DNA of 64,000 nt from Pseudomonas sp. QS1027 (GTDB taxonomy: Bacteria > Pseudomonadota > Gammaproteobacteria > Pseudomonadales > Pseudomonadaceae), in NCBI RefSeq assembly GCF_002814235.1, contig NZ_PHSU01000003.1:434001-498000 (forward strand), read 5' to 3'. Under the pieces are notes generated by a model, which did no database searches, was not told the DNA's origin, and saw nothing but the letters and a program-made list of their open reading frames with translations. Position 1 is the first letter of the stretch. Every line of letters begins with the position of its first letter. The position numbers and the translations under genes were made by a program. Positions 42,733 to 51,634 of the stretch are shown here, in pieces.

Positions 42733-43947
42733 ATGCCCCAAGCCGCCCCGATGTCACCTGTCCCTGAAGCCTCGGGATCTTCGTCGTCCGTCGAGCAGGC
42801 CGGTCGGTTGGGTCTGGAGCAGGCTTTCTCCCTGTTCAATCAGATGTCGACGCAACTCAACGATTCCTACAGCCTGCTCGAAGCCCGGGTCACCGAGCTC
42901 AAGGGCGAGCTGGCCGTGGTCAGTGCCCAGCGCATGGCCGAACTGGCGGAAAAAGAACGCTTGGCCAATCGCCTGCAGAACCTGCTCGACCTGTTGCCGG
43001 GCGGGATCATCGTCATCGATTCCCAGGGCATCGTCAGCGAGGCCAATCCGGCGGCCCGGGAGCTGCTCGGCCAGCCCCTGGTCGGCGAGCTCTGGCGCCA
43101 GGTGATTGCCCGTTGCTTCGCCCCGCGTGAAGACGACGGCCATGAAATCTCCCTCAAGGACGGTCGGCGCCTGTCGATCTCCACCCGCTCGCTGGATGCC
43201 GAACCGGGTCAGTTGGTGCTGCTCAACGACCTGACTGAAACCCGTCTCCTGCAGGATCAACTGGCCCGGCATGAGCGCCTCTCGTCGCTGGGACGCATGG
43301 TCGCGTCCCTCGCGCACCAGATCCGCACGCCGCTCTCGGCGGCCTTGCTCTATGCCAGCCACCTCACTGAACAGGTCTTGCCGGTCGAGACCCAGCAGCG
43401 TTTTGCCGGGCGCTTGAAGGAGCGCCTGCACGAGTTGGAGCACCAGGTCCGCGACATGCTGGTATTCGCCCGTGGCGAGCTGCCGCTGACCGATCGGCTG
43501 ACGCCCAATGCCTTGATGCAGGCGCTGCAGGCCGCGGCACAGACCCATGTCCAGGGCGCCTCCGTGCGCTGGCAGTGCGACAGTCATGTCGGTGAGTTGC
43601 TGTGCAACCGCGACACCCTCGTGGGCGCGCTGCTGAACCTGATCGAAAACGCCCAGCAAGCCACCGTCGGCGAGGTGCGCCTGAAGGTGCACCTGTACGC
43701 CCGTGGCGCGACCTTGCGCCTGTGCATCAGTGACAATGGCTCGGGAATCGACCCGAGCGTCCTGGCGCGCCTGGGTGAACCGTTCTTTACCACCAAGACC
43801 ACCGGCACCGGCCTCGGCCTAGCGGTGGTCAAGGCCGTTGCCCGGGCGCATCAGGGCGACATGCAATTACACTCGCGGCTGGGGCGTGGCACCTGTGCGA
43901 TGGTCTGCCTGCCGCTGATTCCTGGCGCCATGGAGGCTCAAGAATGA
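42733..43947 (+). CDS. fleS: Flagellar sensor kinase FleS
   Basis: A 404-residue soluble histidine kinase with no membrane segment. A PAS domain (about 85-175) is followed by the dimerisation helix with phospho-acceptor H195 in SLAHQIRTPLSAALLYAS, then the ATPase domain with N-box LIENAQQAT, G1 SDNGSGIDP and G2 TGTGLGLAVVKA. It phosphorylates FleR to switch on class III flagellar genes. fleR starts inside its stop (ATGA). Confidence 0.96.
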   Translation: MPQAAPMSPVPEASGSSSSVEQAGRLGLEQAFSLFNQMSTQLNDSYSLLEARVTELKGELAVVSAQRMAELAEKERLANRLQNLLDLLPGGIIVIDSQGIVSEANPAARELLGQPLVGELWRQVIARCFAPREDDGHEISLKDGRRLSISTRSLDAEPGQLVLLNDLTETRLLQDQLARHERLSSLGRMVASLAHQIRTPLSAALLYASHLTEQVLPVETQQRFAGRLKERLHELEHQVRDMLVFARGELPLTDRLTPNALMQALQAAAQTHVQGASVRWQCDSHVGELLCNRDTLVGALLNLIENAQQATVGEVRLKVHLYARGATLRLCISDNGSGIDPSVLARLGEPFFTTKTTGTGLGLAVVKAVARAHQGDMQLHSRLGRGTCAMVCLPLIPGAMEAQE

Positions 43948-45356
43948 AACCGCTGCTCAAGGTCCTGCTGGTCGAGGACGACCATGCCTTGCGTGAAGCG
44001 TTGGCCGATACCCTGCTGCTGGCCGGGCACCGGTTCCATGCGGTCGGTTCGGCCGAGGAAGCGTTGGAGGCCGTGGCCGCGGAGTCGTTTGGCCTGGTGA
44101 TCAGTGACGTCAATATGCCGGGCATGGACGGGCACCAGCTGCTGGGCCTGCTGCGCGCACGCCAGCCGCAATTGCCGGTGTTGCTGATGACCGCCCATGG
44201 TGCTGTGGAGCGGGCGGTGGATGCGATGCGCCAGGGTGCGGCCGACTATCTGGTCAAGCCGTTCGAGCCCAAGGCCCTGCTCGATCTGGTGGCACGGCAC
44301 GCCCTGGGACAGCCGGGCGCGCTGGACAGCGAGGGGCCGATCGCCTCGGAGCCGGCCAGTGCGCAGTTGCTCGAGCTGGCGGCGCGGGTCGCACGCAGTG
44401 ATTCGACGGTACTGATTTCCGGCGAGTCCGGCACCGGCAAGGAGGTCCTGGCGCGCTATATCCATCAGCAGTCGCCGCGTGCCAGCCAGCCGTTTATCGC
44501 CATCAACTGCGCGGCGATTCCCGACAATATGCTCGAGGCCACCCTGTTCGGTCACGAAAAGGGCTCTTTTACAGGCGCTATCTCCGCCCAGGCCGGCAAG
44601 TTCGAGCAGGCCGATGGCGGGACCATCCTGCTTGATGAGATTTCCGAAATGCCCCTGGGGCTCCAGGCCAAGCTGTTGCGTGTGCTCCAGGAGCGCGAGG
44701 TCGAGCGGGTCGGTGCACGCAAACCGATCACCCTGGATATCCGCGTGGTGGCCACCACCAACCGTGACCTGGCGGGGGAAGTGGCGGCGGGGCGTTTCCG
44801 TGAAGACCTTTACTATCGCCTGTCGGTTTTTCCGCTGGCCTGGCGTCCGTTGCGCGAGCGCACCGCCGATATTCTGCCGCTGGCCGAACGTCTACTTGCC
44901 AAGCACAGCGCGAAAATGAAACATGCCTCTGTTCGACTGTCACCCCAGGCGCAGGCTTGCCTGATCGGCTATCCGTGGCCGGGCAACGTGCGCGAGCTGG
45001 ACAATGCGATCCAGCGGGCGCTGATCCTGCAGCAGGGCGGGTTGATCCAGGCCGAGGATTTCTGCCTGGTGGGGCCGGTCGGTGCGGCACCGCTGCCAGG
45101 GCTCGCGGTGATCAATCGGCCGTCCGTCGGCGAGCCGGTGCTGGCCGAGGCGGTATCGGGGGAGCAGGCGGGTGGCCTGGGCGACGACCTGCGTCGGCGT
45201 GAATTCCAGATGATCATCGACACCCTGCGCGCCGAGCGCGGGCGGCGCAAGGAGGCTGCCGAGCGGCTGGGTATCAGTCCGCGTACGCTGCGCTACAAAC
45301 TGGCGCAGATGCGCGATGCGGGAATGGATGTCGAGGCCTATCTGTTTGCCACGTAA
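43944..45356 (+). CDS. fleR: Sigma-54 dependent response regulator FleR
   Basis: A 470-residue NtrC-type regulator with a receiver domain (phospho-acceptor D55 in VISDVNMPGMDG), an AAA+ domain with GESGTGKE and GSFTGA (the usual sigma-54 loop with Ser for Ala), Walker B ILLDEISEM, and a C-terminal Fis helix (AAERLGISPRTLRYKLAQ). It activates class III genes for the hook and basal body. It is coupled to fleS by ATGA. Confidence 0.96.
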   Translation: MKPLLKVLLVEDDHALREALADTLLLAGHRFHAVGSAEEALEAVAAESFGLVISDVNMPGMDGHQLLGLLRARQPQLPVLLMTAHGAVERAVDAMRQGAADYLVKPFEPKALLDLVARHALGQPGALDSEGPIASEPASAQLLELAARVARSDSTVLISGESGTGKEVLARYIHQQSPRASQPFIAINCAAIPDNMLEATLFGHEKGSFTGAISAQAGKFEQADGGTILLDEISEMPLGLQAKLLRVLQEREVERVGARKPITLDIRVVATTNRDLAGEVAAGRFREDLYYRLSVFPLAWRPLRERTADILPLAERLLAKHSAKMKHASVRLSPQAQACLIGYPWPGNVRELDNAIQRALILQQGGLIQAEDFCLVGPVGAAPLPGLAVINRPSVGEPVLAEAVSGEQAGGLGDDLRRREFQMIIDTLRAERGRRKEAAERLGISPRTLRYKLAQMRDAGMDVEAYLFAT

Positions 45357-45411
45357 GTCGATTCGGGCTCGTGTGTCGTGTATCGGATTTTGTTCGAGGA
45401 CGACAAGGAGC

Positions 45412-45428
45412 TGGCACCCTTGTTGCTA
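45412..45428 (+). promoter_or_regulatory. Sigma-54 promoter of the fliE operon
   Basis: TGGCACCCTTGTTGCTA: GG at 45413-45414 and GC at 45425-45426 are ten bases apart, with both consensus blocks nearly intact. The start would be near 45438, 51 bases ahead of fliE. It drives fliEFGHIJ. Confidence 0.88.
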
Positions 45429-45488
45429 ATCCTTCACTAACAGCTGCACAAGTGTCAAAAAATTGCAGGCCGCCGGAGAGAGACTTTC

Positions 45489-45818
45489 ATGAGCCAGGGT
45501 GTTGAATTTAATCGATTGATGCTGGACATGCGCTCCATGCAAATGGATGCCATGGCTCAATCCAAATCGACTGCAGTTGCGCCGGAAGTCAGCGGCAGCA
45601 GCTTCTCCGATTTGCTCGGCAATGCCATCAACAAAGTCAACGACGTGCAGCAAGCCTCGGGCCAGCTGTCCACCGCATTCGAAATCGGCAAGAGCGGTGT
45701 CGACCTGACTGACGTCATGATCGCTTCGCAGAAAGCCAGTGTCTCGTTCCAGGCCTTGACCCAAGTGCGCAACAAATTGGTCCAGGCTTATCAAGACATC
45801 ATGCAGATGCCGGTCTAA
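45489..45818 (+). CDS. fliE: Hook-basal body adaptor FliE
   Basis: A 109-residue protein linking the MS ring to the rod. [20 protein letters not shown] and [20 protein letters not shown] (residues about 77-96) are the family signatures, and the end [11 protein letters not shown] is the typical FliE C-terminus. The start has GGAGAGAG upstream. It is the first gene of the fliE operon. Confidence 0.97.
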   Translation: MSQGVEFNRLMLDMRSMQMDAMAQSKSTAVAPEVSGSSFSDLLGNAINKVNDVQQASGQLSTAFEIGKSGVDLTDVMIASQKASVSFQALTQVRNKLVQAYQDIMQMPV

Positions 45819-45839
45819 GGGTTAGGGACGTAAATAGTC

Positions 45840-47627
45840 ATGGCAGAAGTTCTCGCCGATAACGTACCGGCCAAGTCCGGCCCCACAGACGGTAAACCGC
45901 CGCTGTTCGGGTTGTCCTTTCTGGAAAATCTTTCCGAAATGACCATGCTCCGTCAGGTTGGCCTGATGGTCGGTCTGGCGGCCAGCGTGGCGATCGGCTT
46001 TGCCGTGGTGTTGTGGTCCCAGCAGCCTGACTATCGTCCCCTGTATGGCAGCCTGGCCGGTATGGATGCCAAGCAGGTCATGGAAACCCTGGCGGCGGCG
46101 GATATTCCCTACACCGTCGAACCGAACTCCGGCGCACTGCTGGTCAAGGCCGATGACGTGTCCCGTGCACGCCTCAAGCTGGCTGCCGCCGGCGTGACGC
46201 CGAGCGACGGCAACATCGGTTTCGAAATCCTCGACAAGGACCAGGGCCTGGGCACCAGCCAGTTCATGGAAGCGACCCGTTATCGGCGCGGCCTGGAAGG
46301 CGAACTGGCGCGGACCATTTCCAGCCTGAACAACATCAAGGCCGCCCGCGTGCACCTGGCGATCCCGAAAAGCTCGGTATTCGTGCGTGATGAGCGCAAG
46401 CCCAGCGCTTCGGTATTGGTCGAGCTGTATTCCGGTCGCTCCCTGGAGCCTGGACAGGTGCTCGCCATTATCAACCTGGTGGCCACCAGCGTTCCGGAAC
46501 TCAGCAAGTCGCAGGTCACCGTCGTCGACCAGAAAGGCAACCTGCTTTCCGACCAGGCGCAAAACTCCGAATTGAGCATGGCTGGCAAGCAGTTCGATTA
46601 CAGCCGGCGCATGGAAAGCATGCTCACCCAGCGGGTGCACAATATCCTGCAGCCGGTGTTGGGCAACGATCGCTACAAGGCCGAAGTTTCCGCCGACGTG
46701 GACTTCAGCGCGATCGAGTCGACCTCCGAACAGTTCAACCCTGACCAGCCAGCGCTGCGCAGCGAACAGTCGACCACCGAACAACGCACCGCCAGCAGCG
46801 GCCCGCAAGGCGTACCGGGGGCCCTGAGCAACCAACCGCCAGGCCCGGCCACCGCACCGCAGACCACTGGCGGCGCCGGCGCTTCGTCCGCGGCCATCGC
46901 CCCTGGCCAGCCGCTGCTCGATGCCAACGGCCAGCAGATCATGGATCCGGCCACGGGCCAACCGATGCTGGCGCCGTATCCGGCGGACAAGCGTCAACAA
47001 TCGACCAAGAACTTCGAACTGGATCGCTCCATCAGCCACACCAAGCAACAGCAAGGTCGCGTGACCCGTCTGTCGGTGGCGGTGGTGGTCGACGATCAGG
47101 TCAAGATCAACCCGACCAATGGCGAGACCACCCGTTCGCCGTGGAGCGCCGACGAACTGGCGCGCTTCACCCGCCTGGTCCAGGACGCCGTCGGTTTCGA
47201 GGCCAGTCGCGGCGACAGCGTCAGCGTGATCAACGTACCGTTCTCCACCGAGCGCGGGGAAGTGATCGCCGATATTCCGTTCTACTCGCAACCCTGGTTC
47301 TGGGATGTGGTCAAGCAGGTACTGGGTGTATTGTTCATCCTGGTGCTGGTGTTCGGTGTGCTGCGTCCGGTGCTCAACAACATCACCGGTGGCGGCAAGG
47401 GCAAGCAGTTGGCCGGTTTCGGCGGCGACGTCGAACTCGGTGGCATGGGCGGCCTGGATGGCGAACTGGCCAACGACCGCGTCAGCCTGGGCGGCCCGCA
47501 GAGCATCCTGCTGCCGAGCCCGAGCGAAGGTTATGACGCACAGCTGAACGCCATCAAGAGTCTGGTAGCCGAAGATCCGGGCCGTGTGGCACAGGTCGTC
47601 AAAGAGTGGATTAACGCCGATGAGTAA
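45840..47627 (+). CDS. fliF: MS-ring protein FliF
   Basis: A 595-residue inner-membrane protein forming the MS ring and export housing. The first transmembrane helix is at about 39-60 (GLMVGLAASVAIGFAVVLW) and the second at about 490-512 (VVKQVLGVLFILVLVFGVL). The periplasmic part has the ring-building motifs (LGTSQFMEATRYRRGLEGEL) and a disordered Pro/Ala-rich insert around 310-380. The C-terminal tail binds FliG. It overlaps fliG by eight bases. Confidence 0.97.
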   Translation: MAEVLADNVPAKSGPTDGKPPLFGLSFLENLSEMTMLRQVGLMVGLAASVAIGFAVVLWSQQPDYRPLYGSLAGMDAKQVMETLAAADIPYTVEPNSGALLVKADDVSRARLKLAAAGVTPSDGNIGFEILDKDQGLGTSQFMEATRYRRGLEGELARTISSLNNIKAARVHLAIPKSSVFVRDERKPSASVLVELYSGRSLEPGQVLAIINLVATSVPELSKSQVTVVDQKGNLLSDQAQNSELSMAGKQFDYSRRMESMLTQRVHNILQPVLGNDRYKAEVSADVDFSAIESTSEQFNPDQPALRSEQSTTEQRTASSGPQGVPGALSNQPPGPATAPQTTGGAGASSAAIAPGQPLLDANGQQIMDPATGQPMLAPYPADKRQQSTKNFELDRSISHTKQQQGRVTRLSVAVVVDDQVKINPTNGETTRSPWSADELARFTRLVQDAVGFEASRGDSVSVINVPFSTERGEVIADIPFYSQPWFWDVVKQVLGVLFILVLVFGVLRPVLNNITGGGKGKQLAGFGGDVELGGMGGLDGELANDRVSLGGPQSILLPSPSEGYDAQLNAIKSLVAEDPGRVAQVVKEWINADE

Positions 47628-48639
47628 TAACGCCGCCGTCAACCAGAAGCTGACCCGAGTCGACAAAGCCGCGATCCTGCTGCTGTCGCTGGGCTCCACT
47701 GATGCTGCACAAGTGTTGCGCCACATGGGGCCCAAGGAAGTCCAGCGGGTCGGCGTGGCGATGGCGCAGATGCGCAACGTGCACCGTGAGCAGGTCGAAC
47801 AGGTCATGAGCGAGTTCGTCGAGATCGTCGGCGACCAGACCAGCCTCGGCGTCGGCTCCGATGACTACGTGCGCAAGATGCTCACCCAGGCCCTGGGCGA
47901 AGACAAGGCCAACGGCCTGATCGACCGCATCCTGCTGGGTGGCAACACCAGCGGCCTGGACAGCCTCAAGTGGATGGAGCCGCGGGCGGTGGCGGACGTG
48001 ATCCGCTACGAGCACCCGCAGATCCAGGCGATCGTCGTGGCTTACCTCGACCCCGACCAGGCCGGCGAAGTGCTGAACAACTTCGACCACAAGGTGCGCC
48101 TGGACATCATCCTGCGGGTCTCGTCGCTGAACACGGTGCAGCCGGCGGCCCTCAAGGAACTCAACCAGATTCTCGAGAAGCAGTTCTCCGGCAACTCCAA
48201 CGCGGCTCGTACCACCTTGGGTGGTATCAAGCGTGCCGCGGACATCATGAACTTCCTCGACAGCTCGATCGAAGGCCAGTTGATGGACTCGATCCGCGAA
48301 GTCGACGAGGACCTGTCGACCCAGATCGAAGACCTCATGTTCGTCTTCAACAACCTGTCCGATGTCGACGACCGTGGTATCCAGGCGCTGCTTCGCGAGG
48401 TGTCCTCCGACGTCCTGGTGCTGGCGCTCAAGGGCTCCGACGAGGGCGTCAAGGAAAAGATCTTCAAGAACATGTCCAAGCGTGCGGCGGAACTGCTGCG
48501 CGACGACCTCGAAGCCAAGGGTCCGGTTCGCGTCAGCGACGTGGAGACCGCGCAGAAGGAAATCCTTACCATCGCCCGCCGTATGGCCGAAGCCGGAGAA
48601 ATCGTGCTCGGTGGCAAGGGCGGCGAAGAGATGATCTAA
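47620..48639 (+). CDS. fliG: Motor switch protein FliG
   Basis: A 339-residue rotor protein. KLTRVDKAAILLLSLG starts the FliF-binding domain. EHPQIQAIVVAYLDP is the middle EHPQ motif that contacts FliM. The C-terminal charged helix that interacts with the stator includes LLREVSSDVLVLALKG. The start is ATG 47620 (MSNNAAVNQK), overlapping the end of fliF; a longer frame from 47584 would lie inside fliF. Confidence 0.97.
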   Translation: MSNNAAVNQKLTRVDKAAILLLSLGSTDAAQVLRHMGPKEVQRVGVAMAQMRNVHREQVEQVMSEFVEIVGDQTSLGVGSDDYVRKMLTQALGEDKANGLIDRILLGGNTSGLDSLKWMEPRAVADVIRYEHPQIQAIVVAYLDPDQAGEVLNNFDHKVRLDIILRVSSLNTVQPAALKELNQILEKQFSGNSNAARTTLGGIKRAADIMNFLDSSIEGQLMDSIREVDEDLSTQIEDLMFVFNNLSDVDDRGIQALLREVSSDVLVLALKGSDEGVKEKIFKNMSKRAAELLRDDLEAKGPVRVSDVETAQKEILTIARRMAEAGEIVLGGKGGEEMI

Positions 48640-48649
48640 GGATCAAGCC

Positions 48650-49432
48650 ATGACTGATCCAACCGATCTGATCCGCGCCCGTGACGTGGGCGGTTTCGAC
48701 CTCTGGTCGTTGCCCAGTTTCGACCCGCATGTCGAGGTGCCCGAACCCGAGCCGGCAGAAGAAGTACCGGCCGAGATGGAAGAGGTGCCGCTGGAGGAAG
48801 TCCAGCCGCTGACCCTCGAAGAACTCGAAAGCATTCGCCAGGAAGCCTACAACGAAGGTTTCGCCGTGGGCGAACGCGAAGGTTTCCACAGCACCCAGAT
48901 CAAGGTGCGCCAGGAAGCCGAAGTCGCCCTGAGCGCCAAGCTCAAGGCCCTGGAAGCCTTGATGGGCAATCTGTTCGCGCCCATCGCCGAGCAGGACCGG
49001 CAGATCGAGCAGAGCCTGGTGGGGCTGGTCGAGCACATGGTCCGTGAGGTCATCCAGCGTGAGCTGAAGATCGATTCCAGCCAGATCGAGCATGTCCTGC
49101 GCGAAGCCCTCAAGCTGTTGCCGCTGGGTGCCGAGAATGTCCGCTTGCACATCAATCCCCAGGACTTCGACCAGATCAAGGCCCTGCGCGAGCGCCACGA
49201 AGCCACTTGGCGCATCGTCGAGGACGAGGCCCTGCAGGCGGGTGGTTGCCGGATCGAAACCGAGCACAGCCGGATCGATGCGACCATTGAAACGCGTATC
49301 AGCAAGGCCATCGCTCAGTTGTTCGATCAGCTCCACGAGCAATCCCTGCACCCGGCGGTGCCGGACATGGCCCTGGAGTTGGAGGAAGCGTTGACGACGG
49401 CTCCTGAAGCGGACCTGTCCGATGCGTCTTGA
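48650..49432 (+). CDS. fliH: Flagellar export ATPase regulator FliH
   Basis: A 260-residue cytoplasmic protein with an acidic N-terminus ([20 protein letters not shown]), a coiled-coil middle and a C-terminal domain that binds FliI ([20 protein letters not shown]). It controls the FliI ATPase and docks it at the switch. It starts ten bases after fliG and overlaps fliI by eleven bases. Confidence 0.95.
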   Translation: MTDPTDLIRARDVGGFDLWSLPSFDPHVEVPEPEPAEEVPAEMEEVPLEEVQPLTLEELESIRQEAYNEGFAVGEREGFHSTQIKVRQEAEVALSAKLKALEALMGNLFAPIAEQDRQIEQSLVGLVEHMVREVIQRELKIDSSQIEHVLREALKLLPLGAENVRLHINPQDFDQIKALRERHEATWRIVEDEALQAGGCRIETEHSRIDATIETRISKAIAQLFDQLHEQSLHPAVPDMALELEEALTTAPEADLSDAS

Positions 49433-50780
49433 ACGCACCAGCTTCGCCAAGCGCCTGAGCGGTTACGCTGAAGCCATCGACCTGCCTGGGCAGCCGATTC
49501 TCGAAGGGCGCCTGTTGCGCATGGTCGGCCTGACCCTCGAAGCCGAAGGCTTGCGCGCCGCCATGGGCGCGCGCTGCATGGTCATCAACGACGACAGCTA
49601 TCACCCGGTGCAGGTCGAGGCCGAGGTGATGGGCTTTTCCGGGGGCAAGGTGTTCCTGATGCCGGTGGGCAGCGTGGCCGGCATTGCGCCGGGAGCCAGG
49701 GTCGTGCCGCTGGCCGACACCGGGCGTCTGCCGATGGGCATGAGCATGCTCGGGCGGGTACTTGACGGTGCCGGCCGTGCCCTCGACGGCAAGGGCGGGA
49801 TGAAGGCCGAGGACTGGGTGCCGATGGACGGTCCGACCATCAACCCGCTCAACCGCGATCCCATCAGCCAGCCGCTGGACGTGGGTATTCGCTGCATCAA
49901 TGGTTTGTTGACCGTGGGCCGCGGCCAGCGCCTAGGGCTCTTCGCCGGTACCGGCGTGGGCAAGAGTGTGCTGCTGGGCATGATGACCCGCTTCACCGAG
50001 GCCGACATCATCGTCGTCGGCCTGATCGGCGAGCGGGGTCGCGAGGTGAAGGAATTCATCGAGCACATCCTCGGTGAAGAAGGTCTCAAGCGTTCAGTGG
50101 TGGTGGCTTCGCCGGCGGATGACGCGCCGCTGATGCGTTTGCGCGCAGCCATGTACTGCACGCGAATTGCCGAGTATTTCCGCGACAAGGGCAAGAATGT
50201 CCTGTTGCTCATGGATTCCCTGACCCGTTTCGCCCAGGCCCAGCGGGAAATCGCCCTGGCCATCGGCGAACCGCCGGCGACCAAGGGTTACCCGCCCTCA
50301 GTGTTCGCCAAACTGCCCAAGCTGGTGGAGCGGGCCGGTAACGCCGAGGCCGGCGGCGGTTCGATCACCGCGTTCTACACCGTGCTGTCCGAAGGCGATG
50401 ACCAGCAGGACCCGATTGCCGACTCGGCGCGGGGTGTGCTCGACGGCCACATCGTCCTGTCCCGGCGCCTGGCCGAGGAAGGCCATTACCCGGCGATCGA
50501 TATCGAAGCGTCCATCAGCCGGGTCATGCCGGCGGTGGTCAGCCCTGAACACATGAGCCGCGCCCAGCACTTCAAACAGCTCTGGTCGCGTTATCAGCAG
50601 AGTCGCGACCTGATCAGCGTCGGTGCCTATGTCGCCGGCGGCGATCGCGAGACCGATACTGCGATTGCCCTGCAGCCGGCGATGACCAAGTACCTGCGCC
50701 AGGGCTTGAACGCCAATATCAGCCTGGGCGAAAGCGACGCGCACCTGGCGTCGGTGTTTGCTCCCGCGGCCGGCGGTTAA
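49422..50780 (+). CDS. fliI: Flagellum-specific export ATPase FliI
   Basis: A 452-residue F1-like ATPase that energises type III export. Walker A is [14 protein letters not shown], Walker B is [17 protein letters not shown], and [14 protein letters not shown] is the FliI/YscN signature. The N-terminal helix binds FliH. The length and motif order are normal. Confidence 0.98.
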   Translation: MRLERTSFAKRLSGYAEAIDLPGQPILEGRLLRMVGLTLEAEGLRAAMGARCMVINDDSYHPVQVEAEVMGFSGGKVFLMPVGSVAGIAPGARVVPLADTGRLPMGMSMLGRVLDGAGRALDGKGGMKAEDWVPMDGPTINPLNRDPISQPLDVGIRCINGLLTVGRGQRLGLFAGTGVGKSVLLGMMTRFTEADIIVVGLIGERGREVKEFIEHILGEEGLKRSVVVASPADDAPLMRLRAAMYCTRIAEYFRDKGKNVLLLMDSLTRFAQAQREIALAIGEPPATKGYPPSVFAKLPKLVERAGNAEAGGGSITAFYTVLSEGDDQQDPIADSARGVLDGHIVLSRRLAEEGHYPAIDIEASISRVMPAVVSPEHMSRAQHFKQLWSRYQQSRDLISVGAYVAGGDRETDTAIALQPAMTKYLRQGLNANISLGESDAHLASVFAPAAGG

Positions 50781-50786
50781 TCGATC

Positions 50787-51236
50787 ATGGCCCTGAGCCG
50801 TGCCGCGCGCCTGGCCCCGGTGGTCGATATGGCCGAAAGCACCGAGCGCACGGCGGTCCAGCGTCTCGGTTATTTCCAGGGGCAGGTGCGGGTTGCGCAA
50901 AACAAGCTGGAGGATCTCGAGCGTTTTCGTCTCGAATACCAGGAACAGTGGATCCAGCGTGGCAGCCTCGGGGTCTCCGGCCAGTGGTTGCTGGGCTACC
51001 AGCAGTTCCTCACCCAGCTGGATACCGCGGTCGGCCAGCAGCGCCAGAGCCTGGCCTGGCACCAGAACAACCTCGACAAGGCGCGCGAAGCCTGGCAGCA
51101 GGCCTATGCCCGGGTCGAAGGCTTGCGCAAGCTGGTGCAGCGTTATGTCGACGAGGCGCGCCAGCTGGAAGACAAGCGTGAACAGAAGTTGCTGGATGAG
51201 CTGTCCCAGCGTTTACCCCGGCAGAGTCCGTATTGA
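50787..51236 (+). CDS. fliJ: Flagellar export chaperone FliJ
   Basis: A 149-residue, nearly all-helical coiled-coil protein (VVDMAESTERTAVQRLGYFQ, LVQRYVDEARQLEDKREQKL), six bases after fliI. FliJ acts like the gamma-type stalk of the FliI ring and recycles chaperones. Sequence identity in this family is low; size, coiled coil and place support the call. It is the last gene of the fliE operon. Confidence 0.92.
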   Translation: MALSRAARLAPVVDMAESTERTAVQRLGYFQGQVRVAQNKLEDLERFRLEYQEQWIQRGSLGVSGQWLLGYQQFLTQLDTAVGQQRQSLAWHQNNLDKAREAWQQAYARVEGLRKLVQRYVDEARQLEDKREQKLLDELSQRLPRQSPY

Positions 51237-51324
51237 TCTGCAGGAATTTTGACGCTCACGGTTGCCCTACCTTCGGCGGGGTGCTAAACCTTGTACACGT
51301 CGCCACTGACAAGGAAGCAGGATC

Positions 51325-51630
51325 ATGGCTGTAGTCGCAGAAGTATCGCCCGATGGCGCAAAATTGACGATCTCGATCAAGGGGCGTTTCGATTTTGGCC
51401 GGCATCAGGAATTTCGTGAGTCTTACGAGGGACTTGCCAAGAAACCGTCGTCCATTGTGGTCGATCTGAAAGAAGCGACCTATCTGGACAGCTCCGCGCT
51501 GGGCATGTTGCTCTTGTTGCGCGATCACGCTGGTGGTGATCATTCCGATGTACGGGTGATCAACAGCAACTCTGACGTGCGCAAGATCCTCGCCATCTCC
51601 AATTTCGACAAACTCTTCGACATCGGCTGA
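51325..51630 (+). CDS. hsbA: Anti-anti-sigma factor HsbA
   Basis: A 101-residue STAS-domain protein. The phospho-acceptor serine is in YLDSSALGMLLLL (D55-S56-S57), where S56 is the residue known to be phosphorylated in P. aeruginosa HsbA. Its phosphorylation state controls FlgM binding and the motile-sessile switch. An AAGGAAG site precedes the ATG. It lies between fliJ and hsbR; in P. aeruginosa the same three-gene set lies elsewhere, near flgM. Confidence 0.92.
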   Translation: MAVVAEVSPDGAKLTISIKGRFDFGRHQEFRESYEGLAKKPSSIVVDLKEATYLDSSALGMLLLLRDHAGGDHSDVRVINSNSDVRKILAISNFDKLFDIG

Positions 51631-51634
51631 TTTC

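Noticed and set aside
45822..47807. Long open frame opposite fliF (661 codons), and similar ones opposite flgI, flgL and fleQ
   Set aside because: They are mirror frames of high-GC genes: no ribosome sites, His/Gln/Arg-rich translations without domains, and strong genes on the other strand.
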